From assembly GCF_000281045.1 (NCBI RefSeq), contig NW_008246097.1, forward strand, positions 487,198 to 551,197: a stretch of 64,000 nt of DNA, written 5' to 3'. The DNA is from Saprolegnia diclina VS20 (Eukaryota > Oomycota > Saprolegniomycetes > Saprolegniales > Saprolegniaceae). The notes beneath the pieces are model-generated. The model saw only the letters and a program-made list of their open reading frames with translations, ran no database searches and was not told where the DNA came from. Position numbers and translations under genes: made by a program. Below are positions 20,501 through 31,572 of the stretch, one piece after another (within the stretch, counting starts at the first letter, position 1; each line of letters opens with the position of its first letter).

Positions 20501-23500
20501 ACGACGACGACGACGTCTTGGGCTCGAGATACCAGTGGTGCTGGCGCTGGTACACGTCCATCTCGCTCCGCGGCGACGAGAGGTGCGTTGGCGCTTGGTG
20601 CTGCGCGTCAATGATGTGCATAAAGTTCTTCTTGACGTGGATGTTGAGCAGATGCCGCGCCTGGAGCATCTGCAGCAGCGCCGTGTCGTTGAGACCCACG
20701 TGCTTGCACACGTAGGCGCCAAACGAGTACGCGTGGTCGACGTCAGTCGACGTCGTGAGCACGTCTTCCTCCTTCTTGGTTGGCGCCATCTCAAGGAGCG
20801 ACGTGTACGCAAAGTGCACGAGCGGCCGCTTCACTTCGCAGTAGAGGTACTGGTAGTGCAGCGAGAGCGACGTCAAGTTGATGAAAAAGTCGAGGCTCAT
20901 CTTGGTGCGAAGCGCGATACTCATGTGCGGCGCCTGCGCCTCGTTGGGCTTGGCGTCCGAGAGCATGCGCTGGAGCGCGTCCATGTTGACGACGTCGATG
21001 GGCTGGCCGCTCGGCGTCAGCACGGCCGACGCTTGTTCGTACTCGCCAAGCCACCAGAGCGCGGTACTCTCGAGCCATCGGTTCTCTTGCTCGCGGAACA
21101 GCGGCACCAGACTCGTCTTGAGCACCTCAGCTGTCAGCGGCCCGACGTTGTAAATGTCGGATGCCTCAAACGTCGACGAGACGCTCGCGGTTTCGACGAG
21201 ACGCGCGATGATCATGGCGAGGCTCGGGTCGTTGAGCCGGCCAATGCAGATGCGCAGGGCCTCCTGGAGCCGCGGCGGCTGCGGCAAGAGGAAGAAGGCG
21301 GCCGCGAGGTCGTACTGCTTCTTCCGAAGCAGCGAGTAGGCGTTGCGCACCGCGGCCGTGCTCCAGCGCTCCTCCGAGAAATCGTGCACGAGAAAATCGG
21401 CCAGCGTCTAATTGTATCAATGTATCAGTCCGACATATTGCTAGGCAGTACCTTGTTGGACTCGACGCGCGAGACCTTGGCGAGCGCACCCAGCACGTTC
21501 TTCTTGCCGAGCGCAAGGTACAAAAGACTGACGCTCATCGCGTCACGCGTGCGCATAAACGTGCACTTGGCCATCCTACGCCGAACTGAAACATTGAAAC
21601 CTTGAAACAAAGGCGCACCGCTCGACAATCTCGCGCAGCTTGGCCGGGTCGCGCACCCAGAGGCCGAGCCACATGGGCTTGAGGTCGTCCCAGAGCGCTT
21701 GCGGGTGCAGACACTGCTCAAGGAGCACGTTCTGCGACTCGGACTGGAGCGCCCACGACACACTCGACGCCGGCACGTCGTGCAAGAAGCCTTCGACGGT
21801 CGGCGGCGGGCCGCCGGCGACCGCGACGCCCGCCTCGTCGATCGGGACGACCGGCATGGCAAAGACGCCGGCGAGGTCGTCGGCGTCATGCAGTACGTCC
21901 TGGAGGCACGTCGAGAGGACGTGGCCGAGCACGTAGCGCTGCGCGGGCACATCGTAGCCGTTGAGCGAGAGGTGCTGCATCTTTTGCAGAAACGAGAGCA
22001 CGGCCTTGAACTGGAGACCATGCTCAACCTCAAACGACTCGAAGAGCACGTACGCGTTCCGGTGCTCCTGCTCCTCGTAGCGCACTTGGACCTTTTGCGT
22101 CAAGCGTCGCAGCACAGCATCGATCGCCGTCGTGAGCGTGCCAATGTCGCGGTTGTTGAGGACGCCTTCGTCCATCGGAGTCGGGGGCGCCGTCCGCGTC
22201 GGTGGCGACGGCGCAAAGAGATCCATCGCGCGGTTGCTACGCGGCTGGTTGCCTTTGGCGTTGGCGTAGCGCCCGAGGAGCGACGCAGGCGCCGTCGGCG
22301 TCTCTTGCAGCACGATGAGCACGCCGGTTTGCGCGCTCATGTCGGTCGACATGTCGTCTTCGAGCACCCGCGCGAGCAGTTTGAGCAGCTGCACCGTCTC
22401 GCCAAACGCTTGGTGAAAGTCAAACGCCGGGCGGTAGTCGGCGAGCGCCGTGTGGACGAGGCCGACGCGCGCCGGGAGGCCGCAGAGCGTCGTGAGCAGC
22501 ACGTACGGGTGCCACACCGGGCAGTGCTTTGGCTTTGTCGTACGATTCCAGTACTGGACCCAGTCGCGCTTCCGGAGCCGACCGGGCTCGTCCCACTTGC
22601 CGACGATCGTCGGCGTGTCGTTGAGCGCTGCGCACTGGTACAGTGGTCCGTCCGAGACGCCGCAGGCCAAGATGAGCGCAGAGGCGTCGCGCGTGCAGTC
22701 AAACATGGTCAGGCCCGTCACGATGGGCTTGGAGAGCGGCAGCCACGTCTGGTGCTGCGCGTCGTACGTGTAGATGACGACGCCACCGACATACTGGATC
22801 GCGAGCGGGTCGATGTGGAACTCGACGTGGCCAGAGCACCAGCTGAACGACGTCACGGGCCCCCAGTTGCTTTGCGACGAAATGCACGCTTCGAGGCGCA
22901 GAATGCCAAGTCCAGACTCGCCTTCCCAGACGTACACGTCGTTCGGGCGGTCGGCGTACAGCACCGCGAGACGGTTCGGGTCGTCCATCTCAATGTGGTA
23001 CACGCCGGCCGTCACGGCTTCCGACGGCATGGCGTGGCCGCGCCGAAAAAACTGGTGCGGCGCCACGGACGACGACGGTGACGGTGACGGCGTCACCAGC
23101 GGCTCGCACGCGTGGATGAGCGAAAAGTCGATGGTTTGGTGCGTGACGCGGCAGCGCCAGTGCTGGATCGCGCCGGTGGCGTCGCCAACAAAGAGAAGCG
23201 CGTTCCACGTCACGTCGTTCGGCGCTGGCTTGACAATCGATGAGAACGCGCGCTGGCGGTAGTCGCGCTCGGTGCCCAGCACCGTGATGTGGCCCATCGT
23301 GCTCCGGACGTTCGAGACCATCTCGAGCTTGTGGAGGTAAAACGTTGCGTGCGTCGACGCCAGGTACGTGCCGAGGTACGCGTGGAGCTCCTGGGAGGCG
23401 GCTTCGATCGCAAAGATGAGCACCACGTCCGAGGTGTAAGCGCCAGCGTCCGAGTAGACGGGCGCCACCGACACGTGCTCGTAGACACAACCCGTCGACT

Positions 23501-25607
23501 CGGACCCGATGACGCGCCACCCGCCGTACAAGCTCACGGACCCGACGCTGTCGACACCGAGAAGCGTCTTGCTCTGGACGCGCGCGAGGAGCCGCCGGCC
23601 TTGCTGCGCGTGGTCTTCGTGCGACACGTCGTCGCCGTCATCGGCTTCGTCATCCTCCTCGTCCTCGTCATCATCATAACGAATCGCAGTTTCCTCGACT
23701 TGCGTCGCGTCGTCCAGCTCGAGCGCACGCCGCGCCACGTCATTAAAGTTGCCACCGCTCGAACGAAAGCGCAACGTGACCGGTCCGTCCGTCGACGCGA
23801 TCGTGTCATACACGAGGTTGCGGAACCTCTCGAGTGAGAAGCCCTTGACGCTAACCCCGTTGACCGACACGCACTGGTCCAGCATATCGATCTGGCCGCT
23901 CGCTTGGCCGGGCAGCCGGTGGTTGTGGTCCTCGTCGCCATGCACGAACGCCGTCACAACGAGCTTCTCGCCGAGCGTGTCAAACGTCAGGCCCAGGCCA
24001 AAGTGCGGGTCCGGCTTCAGGCCGACCTCGTATTCAAAGCCGGATTCGCCCAGTTCGTGCGAGTAGTAGGTCCACGGGTAGTGCATGCTCGGGAGGCGAA
24101 GGCGGTTGCCGAGACCCGGCTTGGGCGACGAGAGCATCTTGCCTTGGTCCGCACCGGTCGTGCTGTAGATCTGGAAGACGCCGGACGCCATCGTCACGAG
24201 CAAGAGCGGCACCGCGTCAAAGTGCTTGGTCGGGATCCACTGGATGGACGCGATCTGCTCGTCGCACGTCATGATGCACGACGGCACGAGCTTCGAGACG
24301 TTGGTGAAGGTCGAGAGCGAGAGCCAAAACACCATGATCTCCCGCGCACTCGTGGTGGCGACCAAGGGCAGCGACGGGTGCGTGGCCAGCGCCGTGATGG
24401 GCTCCGTGTGGCCGCGGTGCCAGCTCTTGTCCTTGAGAATCGGGTACTTGAGCGAAGTGCAGTCGATGCGGTACGACAAGAGCACGTGGTCGGTCCGCTC
24501 GAGCAAGATCGAGAGCGCGGACGGATCGCCCGCGCCGGTTTGCGAAAAGTACCCAATCACCTGCACTTGCTTGATGACGGACCGCGCGTCATCGTCTTCG
24601 TTGCCGTCGACTTTGAACGTAAAGTCGGTCTTCTTGAGCCGCGGCTTGGCGTCGAGACCCGTGAGCTGCCACACGTGGAGGACGCCGCTTGTGTCGATGA
24701 CGCTGAGCCACTCGCGCGTCTTCTTCTTCTTGCTGCCATCGTCCTTGCTCGAGGCAAAGAGCTCCTCGCTAATGTTGCGCGTGCGCGGCAGCACCCAGCG
24801 CGTCATCGCAATGTCCAGGTTCGCTTGCGGCTGGATGAAGACGACGCACTGCATGAGTGGCGTACCGCAGCCACTGGCCTTCTCGGTCCAGATGCGGATC
24901 GTCTTCTCGGCCGTCATGGTCAGCAGCATGCGCTCGGGCTGGAACCACTTGGAGGGCACTTGGCCGTTGCTGTCGTCGCTCGTTGTCGCGTCGTTGTGCG
25001 TCGCTGGCTTCCACGAGATGTACACGACGCCTTCGTCATGGCCGAGAATCTGCTTTTCTATGTTGGAGCCGTCGTCGTGCTGCTCTTGCCGCCACACGTA
25101 CACCTCGGTCGCGCCGGTTTGCGCTGTGGCAAACACGCAGCGCGACGGCGAGAACGCGAGCTGGTCGCACGGCGTCTGCTTGCGCCACACGCACGAGTAC
25201 TTGACCGACTCGTCGTTCGGCGAACATTCCCAGAGCGAAATGCCACGCGGACCGCCCATGAGCATCGAGTACGAGCAGCGGGAGAGCGCGAGGTGCGTGA
25301 CCTCACCGGCCTCGAAGCGCATGCTCCACGCATGCGCGTAGCTGACGCGGTACTTGGCGTACTTGGCCACCGGGTCGGGGCAGTGGATCATGAGAACGGT
25401 TGACGAGAGCGAGACGAGCGACGCCCGGCGCGCGTTCCACTGCGTGAGTAAGATGGGCGTGTCATGGAAGGGCTGGTTGGCAGCATTGGGGCCTGGCACG
25501 ATGCGCCCGAGGAGCGAGAAGTCCTGCGTGTCAAGGAGGTCGATGCGCGTGTGGCTCACGACCGCTGCCACGTTCTTCCCATCGAGGCCGACCCACGACC
25601 ACGTCAT
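17595..25607 (-). CDS. Rabconnectin-3/DmX-like (Rav1) protein with PDZ and C2 domains
   Basis: A very large protein (~2,560 residues, eight exons) homologous to DMXL/Rav1, the subunit that assembles and regulates the V-ATPase. The N-terminal ~500 residues carry WD40-type repeats. Residues ~530-617 form a PDZ-like domain (FGLGLTFDTLGEKLVV ... DQCVSVNGVSVKGFSLERF), which known DmX proteins lack. An acidic tract follows near 640. The Rav1-type core lies across the second and third exons: LREIVERMAKCTFMRTRDAM, VSLLYLALGKKNVLGAL, FSEERWSTAAVRNAYSLL and DLAAAFFLLP. The C-terminal third has a possible DEP-like segment near 18930-19090 and a C2 domain beginning LTVKLVAGSHLIPSDLLG, continuing DPYVFFQLSYP. 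No C-terminal WD40 set is visible. All junctions keep frame (for example CAG-T at 19734 with GTACGT donor). Fusion of two genes by misprediction is the main alternative. Confidence 0.85.
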
Positions 25608-26217
25608 GCTCGTCGGTCAAAGCGGAAACTTTCTTGTTGGGGCCGGCGCTGCAATTGCATCCTTTTTATTTTATTATCTTCGCCACCATATGGTCTCGGA
25701 TTCTATTTCTTGGCCCAAGATGCTCCGCTAGGCAATGCCATTGGGTATAAATACGCTCATTTCTACCCAATCGTGGCGGTTGAACCCATATCCATATCTG
25801 AGCGTTTAAATGAACTTGGCAAATGTATGCAATATATTAAAATACCGAACTGGACCGTCTCCGAGGATTGGTGGAAAAGCGCACCAATCACAAATGAGCT
25901 CGAACGGAGGTGGAGTGCACGCCGGAGACAACACCATTCGACCGAGGTGGAAGACGCGCTGTCGTACTAGTACGACTACCCTCGCCGAGCAATCTAGTCA
26001 ACTCAAGTATACGAGCCAGAACGAGCGTCGGCAGGCAAAAGGTGGCGTCTCCATCATCCGTGGCTTCGAGAACCATCCAGCGCCGGGGATAGAAATGGCG
26101 CCGCGGCAACTTCAACTAGGACGCTGACCACTATCATTGCGATTCAGCGCATACGTTATGAGCGATGGTAGATAGACAGTAATATATTAACGCGTACGAC
26201 GACATTCACGACTAAAG
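25608..26217. promoter_or_regulatory. Promoter interval of the DmX-like gene
   Basis: A 610-bp gap upstream of the 8-kb gene, containing the 3' end of the next minus-strand gene at its right edge. It carries CCAAT-type boxes: CCAATCAC at 25884-25891, GATTGG near 25866, CCAATCG at 25767-25773, and ATTGGGTATAAATA near 25740, which includes a TATA-like element. It is AT-richer than the coding DNA. No gene is seen. Confidence 0.45.
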
Positions 26218-28318
26218 CTACAACCAGATCTGAGCGGCCTGGTAGTGGGCCACGAGGCGCTTCATGCAAGCGTACGCCATGCACGCGAGCGTCGTCGAGG
26301 CGAGGAGCACGAGCACAAGGTCCGTCGGGCCCGGCGTCCGGTACCAGCGCACCGTGATGACGCCAATGCCAATGGCGGCCGCGATCCCGATACCATCGCA
26401 CACGGCGAGGATGCTGGCCGCTAGCCCCATCTGGCGAGGTGGCAAGACAAACGCACCGATCTCACTGACGCACGTTCGAAAGAGCATCTCCGCCAGCCCC
26501 AGCGGCAAAACGTACGCGGTCGCGTACCCGGCGTCCATGCTCGTCGTCACCTTCTTGTGGCACGTGTTTGGAAAGAGGAGCGGGCCGGCCACGTGCGGGC
26601 TGCTGCGGCGGTAGAGCTCGACGATGCCCGCGAGGAAGGCGCTGAGCAGGTAAAACAAAAGGGCGTGGAGAAGCCGCGTGCTGCGTCCAAAGGCTTTGAG
26701 CTCCACGGTGAGAAGGCGGAGGAGGAGCGGACTCGACACAAGTGCCACGGTACCGACGCCGACGGCCACGTAATCGGGGCTCACTAGCACACTGCCAAAC
26801 GCGATTTGGCTTGTCTGGCACTGCTGCAAGAGCAAGAGCGAGTAGAGCTGCCCGCGCAGCGCAGCCGCAAAGACGGCCATGCACCCGATCGGAAAGAGGC
26901 TCAAGCCGCGCAGAACGGGCATGTGCTCGGACGCAATTGGCCCGTCCGCATCTTCGTCTTCGTCTTCATCATCATTGTCCTCGGAATCCGGACGTCGCCG
27001 GTGGACATGGACCGAGTAGTTCAAGTTGAACGAGGCCACGCCCAGGATGAGCGTGCTGATCCACCCGAGAAAGATACTTCCGACGCCAGCTGCCGCGAGC
27101 AAAAAGCGCGTATCGAGCGCCGCGCCAGTGCTACTCGGCGGCACGGCGAGGCTAGCAACAACAGCAAGCGCGCCGAGAAGCATGAGGAGCGCGCCGCCGC
27201 TCGTGCCGAGGAGGAGCCAGTGCCCGCGCACGACGTGCCACCCGGTAGCAACGACCGACACGGATGTCACCTGGGGCGGCCAGCGGCGGCAGCGCATGTG
27301 CACGTGCAGCCACGCCAGCGTCAAGAGCAGAAGGAAGATGAGCGCAAAGAGCGCGAGTACTTGCGTCTCTGACAACGTCGCGAGGCAGAAGGCTTGGGTT
27401 GCAGCGAGGCTGCCGATCGTCGCTGCGGTGGTCCAGCCATAGAACGTCGTCTACGCACCGCAGAAAATCAGATCTCATCCGCGATTGCGAAGCACGTACG
27501 ATCTGCAGTCGCTCGTGGTCGTCGCTGACGTCGTGAGTGTGCTCGAGCGCCGTTCCCGCCACGACGACATTGGGCACGACCGCGCCGGCCGCCACATAGG
27601 CGAGCGCAAGCCCCAAGCCGTACAATAATGCCGTGTCCAGCACGCAGCCAAAGAGTAGCAGTGACGACGCGAGTACCCAGAGGCATGACGCCCACCGAAG
27701 CACGAGCCCTCGGTGTCGCGCATAATCGCCTACAAGGCCGCCGCCACTGCATGCGACGCTCAGCAGCATCGAAATGACCAGCACCAAGCTGCAGCGCGGA
27801 AGGTCTTGGAGGCCGAGCGCGGTGCGGAGACGGTCGGTCCAGCCAAACGTCGCGACGGCCACGACGCTGATGTTGGTCACGACGATGCTCAGTACCGCGA
27901 AGGGCTCGATGAGGACCATGGGCCTGGAGCCACATTCGTCGTTGTTCGGTGACATGCAATCGATCCACGCGTCGTCCTTCTCGAGCTTGACGTCTTCGGT
28001 CCATGGCACAAGCGGTTTCCACAAGGGCTTGGCCTCGCGGAGGTGGCCTACGTTGCGCTTGGACGCGTCCATATAGTCCATGCGGTCGCTTGCGCCTCCC
28101 TTCGTCACAGGCAGCTTGAGCTTGGCGGCTTGGAAAGGCGCCGTGGGTGTGCCTAGCGGCGAGTCGGTCGCAGCATCGGCTCCGTCGTCGTCGAGGTCCT
28201 CGGCGCACAGGCGAGCAATGCTGTTGGCATCACACGTCGACCGATACAGCCAGCTCTCGCGGTCGCATTCGTCGTCGTCGTCGCAGTCGCTGGGCCGCGC
28301 CCAGTTCTCGGCGTCCAT
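26218..28318 (-). CDS. Major-facilitator transporter, POT/PTR (SLC15)-like
   Basis: About 680 residues in two exons, joined by a 47-53 bp intron (GTACGTGC...GTGCGTAG) at about 27447-27500. An acidic N-terminal tail of ~130 residues precedes the first membrane segment (EPFAVLSIVVTNISVVAVAT). Twelve or so hydrophobic segments follow. VPNVVVAGTALEHTHDVSDD and TTFYGWTTAATIGSLAA occupy the position of the POT-family motif (fixed Pro-Asn, later F-Y-W-NxG). A charged acidic loop (DNDDEDEDEDADG) divides the two halves. Members move di- and tripeptides or nitrate with protons across membranes. The canonical ExxER and PTR signature residues are not clear, so the substrate is unknown and family assignment is moderate. 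Confidence 0.6.
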
Positions 28319-28965
28319 GACCAATCTGTGTATATGCGCTGGAGTCGTGGCCCAAGCCGACGAGATGTTACTTCCGCGTTCGAAAGCTCGGCAAGGAACG
28401 TTCTCGTCTCGGGCTCTGCGCCGGCGAGACGACGACGTCACCACGGTGCAGCCGAACGGAATTACGACCTATCACGGCTCTCGTCGCTGATTGGGCGCGT
28501 GGCGATCTTGAACGGCTGCACTACAAAGTGCAAAGTGTGCTCCGTCCTCTTGCCACACGTTTACACTTGTCGTATGGGCTGCGATTTCCTCTGAGGACGG
28601 CGTTGGATCACATCAACGGAAGTGCATCCTGGTTCTTCCTTGCATTCCATAGCCAAAGGTCGAGAAGAGATAGATAATGTTGAACATGCGAGCTGCGTCG
28701 ACGTCGGCTTCGGCTCTGCTTGCAGCCAGGCGTCGGAGACGGTCTCGCAACTTGGCGCCGATGTCATGGGACCCACGTCATTTCGTTTCGCCTTTCTAGC
28801 TTGACGCCGCCAACTCGTCCGCGTTAACGAGCGCTGGATCTCTGGCTTGCATACGAGTGAGTCAGCTGATCGATCGAGGGTACAATGCGGCGCCGCCATC
28901 TTGGGTGCTGGCCCGCCATCGTGGCGCCGGATAACAGCGCACATAACCGTAGTTGCACTTTCGAA
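28319..28965. other. Divergent intergenic region
   Basis: A 647-bp gap between the starts of the transporter (minus) and the YwbE-domain gene (plus). An inverted CCAAT (TGATTGGGC) lies near 28488. No coding sequence is supported. Confidence 0.4.
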
Positions 28966-29448
28966 ATGAACCGCCAACGCCGCCAGCGTCCGCCGCCCGA
29001 CGCGGGCCACCGCCACGGGCACACGGTCAACGATAACATCCGCCCGGGCATGCGCGTCGCCGTCGTGCAGAAGCAAGATCAGCCGACGGGCAAGCTCACG
29101 TACGGTACCGTGGCGACGACCTTGACCAACTCGGCGCTGCACCCGCGGGGCATCAAGGTCCGCCTCACGGACGGCACCGTCGGGCGCGTGCAGACGATTG
29201 TCAACGGCGAGGCGCCCGAGCCTGCGCCCGAGCCTGAAGCTGCCCGTCCGTCCTCGCGGCTCCACCTACAAGACTTTATCCAGGCGCCGTCGCCCGCGAA
29301 ACTGCAACTGCACGACTTCATCGAGTACCCGGCGACAACCTCGACGCCCGAGTGCGACGCGCGCCCGTGGGCCTGCACTGCGTGTACGTTTGCGAATTCC
29401 GGTTTCCTCGTCGTCTGCGAGGTGTGCGAGACGCCAAAGACGCTGTAA
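28966..29448 (+). CDS. YwbE (DUF2196) domain fused to RanBP2 zinc finger
   Basis: A single-exon gene of 160 residues. Residues ~15-75 match the bacterial/eukaryotic YwbE family (NDNIRPGMRVAVVQKQDQ, GKLTYGTVATTLTNSALHP, GIKVRLTDGTVGRVQTI), a small domain of unknown function. A Pro/Glu linker with two LQDF/LHDF-type short motifs follows. The last 30 residues form a RanBP2-type zinc finger (WACTACTFANSGFLVVCEVC), a fold that binds ubiquitin or single-stranded RNA. ATG 28966 was chosen because the family homology starts soon after; an upstream in-frame ATG at 28885 would add a non-conserved 27-residue extension. Confidence 0.85.
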   Translation: MNRQRRQRPPPDAGHRHGHTVNDNIRPGMRVAVVQKQDQPTGKLTYGTVATTLTNSALHPRGIKVRLTDGTVGRVQTIVNGEAPEPAPEPEAARPSSRLHLQDFIQAPSPAKLQLHDFIEYPATTSTPECDARPWACTACTFANSGFLVVCEVCETPKTL

Positions 29449-29543
29449 AAGAGCTGACTGTACTTTTGAGTGTTCTCGCGCCTTCTGCGGTGGAAAGGCG
29501 TGAATTACACGCAACGCCAACTTGAAGCAGGTCGCATTCGGCC

Positions 29544-29990
29544 ATGCACCGCCTTGAGATCACGAGCCAGAGCCCCAACAAGAGCCGCGCGACCTGCCAC
29601 ACCTTCACGCAGTTCCACATCGACGTCGACGACGCGTGTGGCACACCCTATACGATCTGCAAGCGCTTCCGCGAATTCGTGACGCTGCACCGTCAGTTGC
29701 GGCTGGCGGGCTTTCACGTCCCGAGCCTCCCCGTGGCCGGACCGTTCATGAGTCTCTGGCTCCTCTGGGACTCTGCGCGTGCGCTTGCCTACCGCCAATT
29801 CTTTCTCCAAGTCTTCCTCCAAGTCCTCAACGACAGCGCCGAGATCCAAGCGCACCCCGCCTTCACAAGCTTCGTTGGTACCCGCCCCGAGACAAAGCCA
29901 GGGTACACATCGCTCGCCCTCTTCCGCCAGTCGTTTGAACGGAGCCCCGTGCGGCGTCCCACCCGCGGCGTCCCTGCGTGCAGCATCTAA
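29544..29990 (+). CDS. PX-domain protein
   Basis: A single-exon gene of 148 residues consisting almost entirely of a Phox-homology domain: MHRLEITSQSPNKS, FTQFHIDVDDACGTPYTICK, then RFREFVTLHRQLR, and the last helix FFLQVFLQVLNDS. PX domains bind phosphoinositides, mainly PI3P on endosomes. The RFREF segment and the Pro-rich loop (FHVPSLPVAGPF) fit, but the usual basic residues of the lipid pocket are incomplete. It stops 33 bp from the stop of the convergent gene at 30024. Confidence 0.75.
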   Translation: MHRLEITSQSPNKSRATCHTFTQFHIDVDDACGTPYTICKRFREFVTLHRQLRLAGFHVPSLPVAGPFMSLWLLWDSARALAYRQFFLQVFLQVLNDSAEIQAHPAFTSFVGTRPETKPGYTSLALFRQSFERSPVRRPTRGVPACSI

Positions 29991-30023
29991 GATCGCAATA
30001 AGCATCTGTCCACATTGCACTTT

Positions 30024-31406
30024 TTAGCTGGCAACGAGCGTCCATGGGGTCCACGGACGGTACAACGTCTCGGTTGCGTGGTCGATGAGCACGAGGTTGT
30101 CGACGGTGATGGCGCCAGCGTCGATAACCGTGACGTCCAGCGTCGCCTTGGTCGTGGCGCCTGGCGCAAGCATGCTAGCATATGCTGTGATACGTCTACT
30201 TCCAAAGACACGCTATACCCGATGCGTAGCGTAGCGTTCGGCGTTGTCCACGCGGGTGGCGCGCTGCATGCCTGCGACGCCAGCGCAAGGTACTTGACGT
30301 CGCCATGCAACGGCGCCACGTCGAGGGCTGCATACGCCGGCGAAAGAACGAGGAGACTCAGCGCCATCTCGGCGGCGGATTGATTGGTGACGCACAGGAC
30401 GACCGGGGACACCTCCCCCGCGCGCAGTGGGGCCGCATCCAAACGCGCAGAAACCTCGACGCCAAGCCATTGCTGGCGCAATGCCAGCGATGGCGTCTCT
30501 GGCAGCGAGGGGAGTTCAATGTCCGCCGACTGCGTCAGAGGCGCCATCTCGGCAAAGGTCGACCACGTATACGTGACGCGTGCGCCCGTGGCAGAAGGCC
30601 GCGACCCACGACTGGTCTCGAGCTGGAAGCTAAGATACAGGACGACGTGCCAGTGCTCGCCCGGGCGCAGGACGACGGGAAACGCGTGCGCATCGCTCTC
30701 GTCCACAAGATATCCGCTCGGCTCCACGTGCAGGCACACGTCGTGCAGCACGAGGTCGCAAGGCGCATTTGGCGGATGCTCAAAGCGCAAGACGACGCAG
30801 TGCTTGGACCCGATTTGGTAGATCGAGTGCGAAAAACCGACGCTGCGTCCCAGGGCGATTTGCGCCGTCACCTGCCGCGACAAGTGCGACGACGGCAGCG
30901 TCTCGGGCCAAAACATGTACTGCGGCAGCGCGCCATGGAGGAGCGACTCGAGCTTCTTGACGCGCTGCGTCTCGATGCGGCGAAAGTGCCCGACGCTTTG
31001 CTGCAGCTGGACGCTCAGGCGCAGGCTCGCGCCCTCGGTCCAAGACGCGCGCAAGGCCACCGGCGCATGGAGCACGAGCGCCGCCGGGTCGGGCGAGGGC
31101 ACAAAGTCGCACGATGTCTCAAAGAGCGTCGAAGCAGCGTCGACGATGCTCAAGGTCGACACGACGCTGGCCTTGTATGTGTGCCATTGGTCCAGCGACA
31201 GCAGCGGGCTATCGCTCGTCGGCGGCTCGACGCGCAGCACCAGCACGACGTGCTCGTCTAGGCAGGCGCGTGCGGTCATGCGCTCGCATACATGGGTATG
31301 TACCTGGGTAGACAAAGTCGGCGGGGCAAAGCGCATCGTCCGGCGATCGTCGCCGATGCAGCGCGATCGCGAGCGTGGCCGTCCCCCACTCTTCGATCCA
31401 GGGCAT
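30024..31406 (-). CDS. Putative TRAPP-associated beta-sandwich protein (Trs65/TRAPPC13-like)
   Basis: About 430 residues, predicted from three exons. Exon 1 (MPWIEEWGTATLAIALHRRR ... PADFVYP) joins the long exon (DEHVVLVLRVEPPTSD) over a GTACAT...CTAG intron. A second intron with acceptor CTAG at about 30175 restores a final exon (MLAPGATTKATLDVTVIDAG ... LYRPWTPWTLVAS). The sequence is all-beta in appearance, with repeated immunoglobulin-like segments (HCVVLRFEHPPNAPC, GEVSPVVLCVTNQSAAEM). The terminal 'LAPG...' domain resembles the C-terminal domains of TRAPPII/III adaptors that tether vesicles at the Golgi. The similarity is by pattern only, so an arrestin-like or other trafficking protein is possible. 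Confidence 0.5.
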
Positions 31407-31572
31407 GGAGGTGTGTGTACAAGTATGGACGCTAAATACACCCAACCTTCAAGCATTACAATCGATCGCGTTGCATTGTTTGTGCAGTAAAGTTGAGTCT
31501 TTTTATAGCACTGCCGCCCAATCCACGAGACCGTGCCATGGCGGTGCGTCGAGCAGCCTCGTCCTGCGTCAA

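Noticed and set aside
23904..25403. Plus-strand ORF of 499 codons (and others of 371 and 460 codons) opposite the DmX-like gene
   Set aside because: Arg/Val/His-rich translation with no domain; a mirror of GC-rich codon use in the real minus-strand exon, which has clear WD40/PDZ homology.
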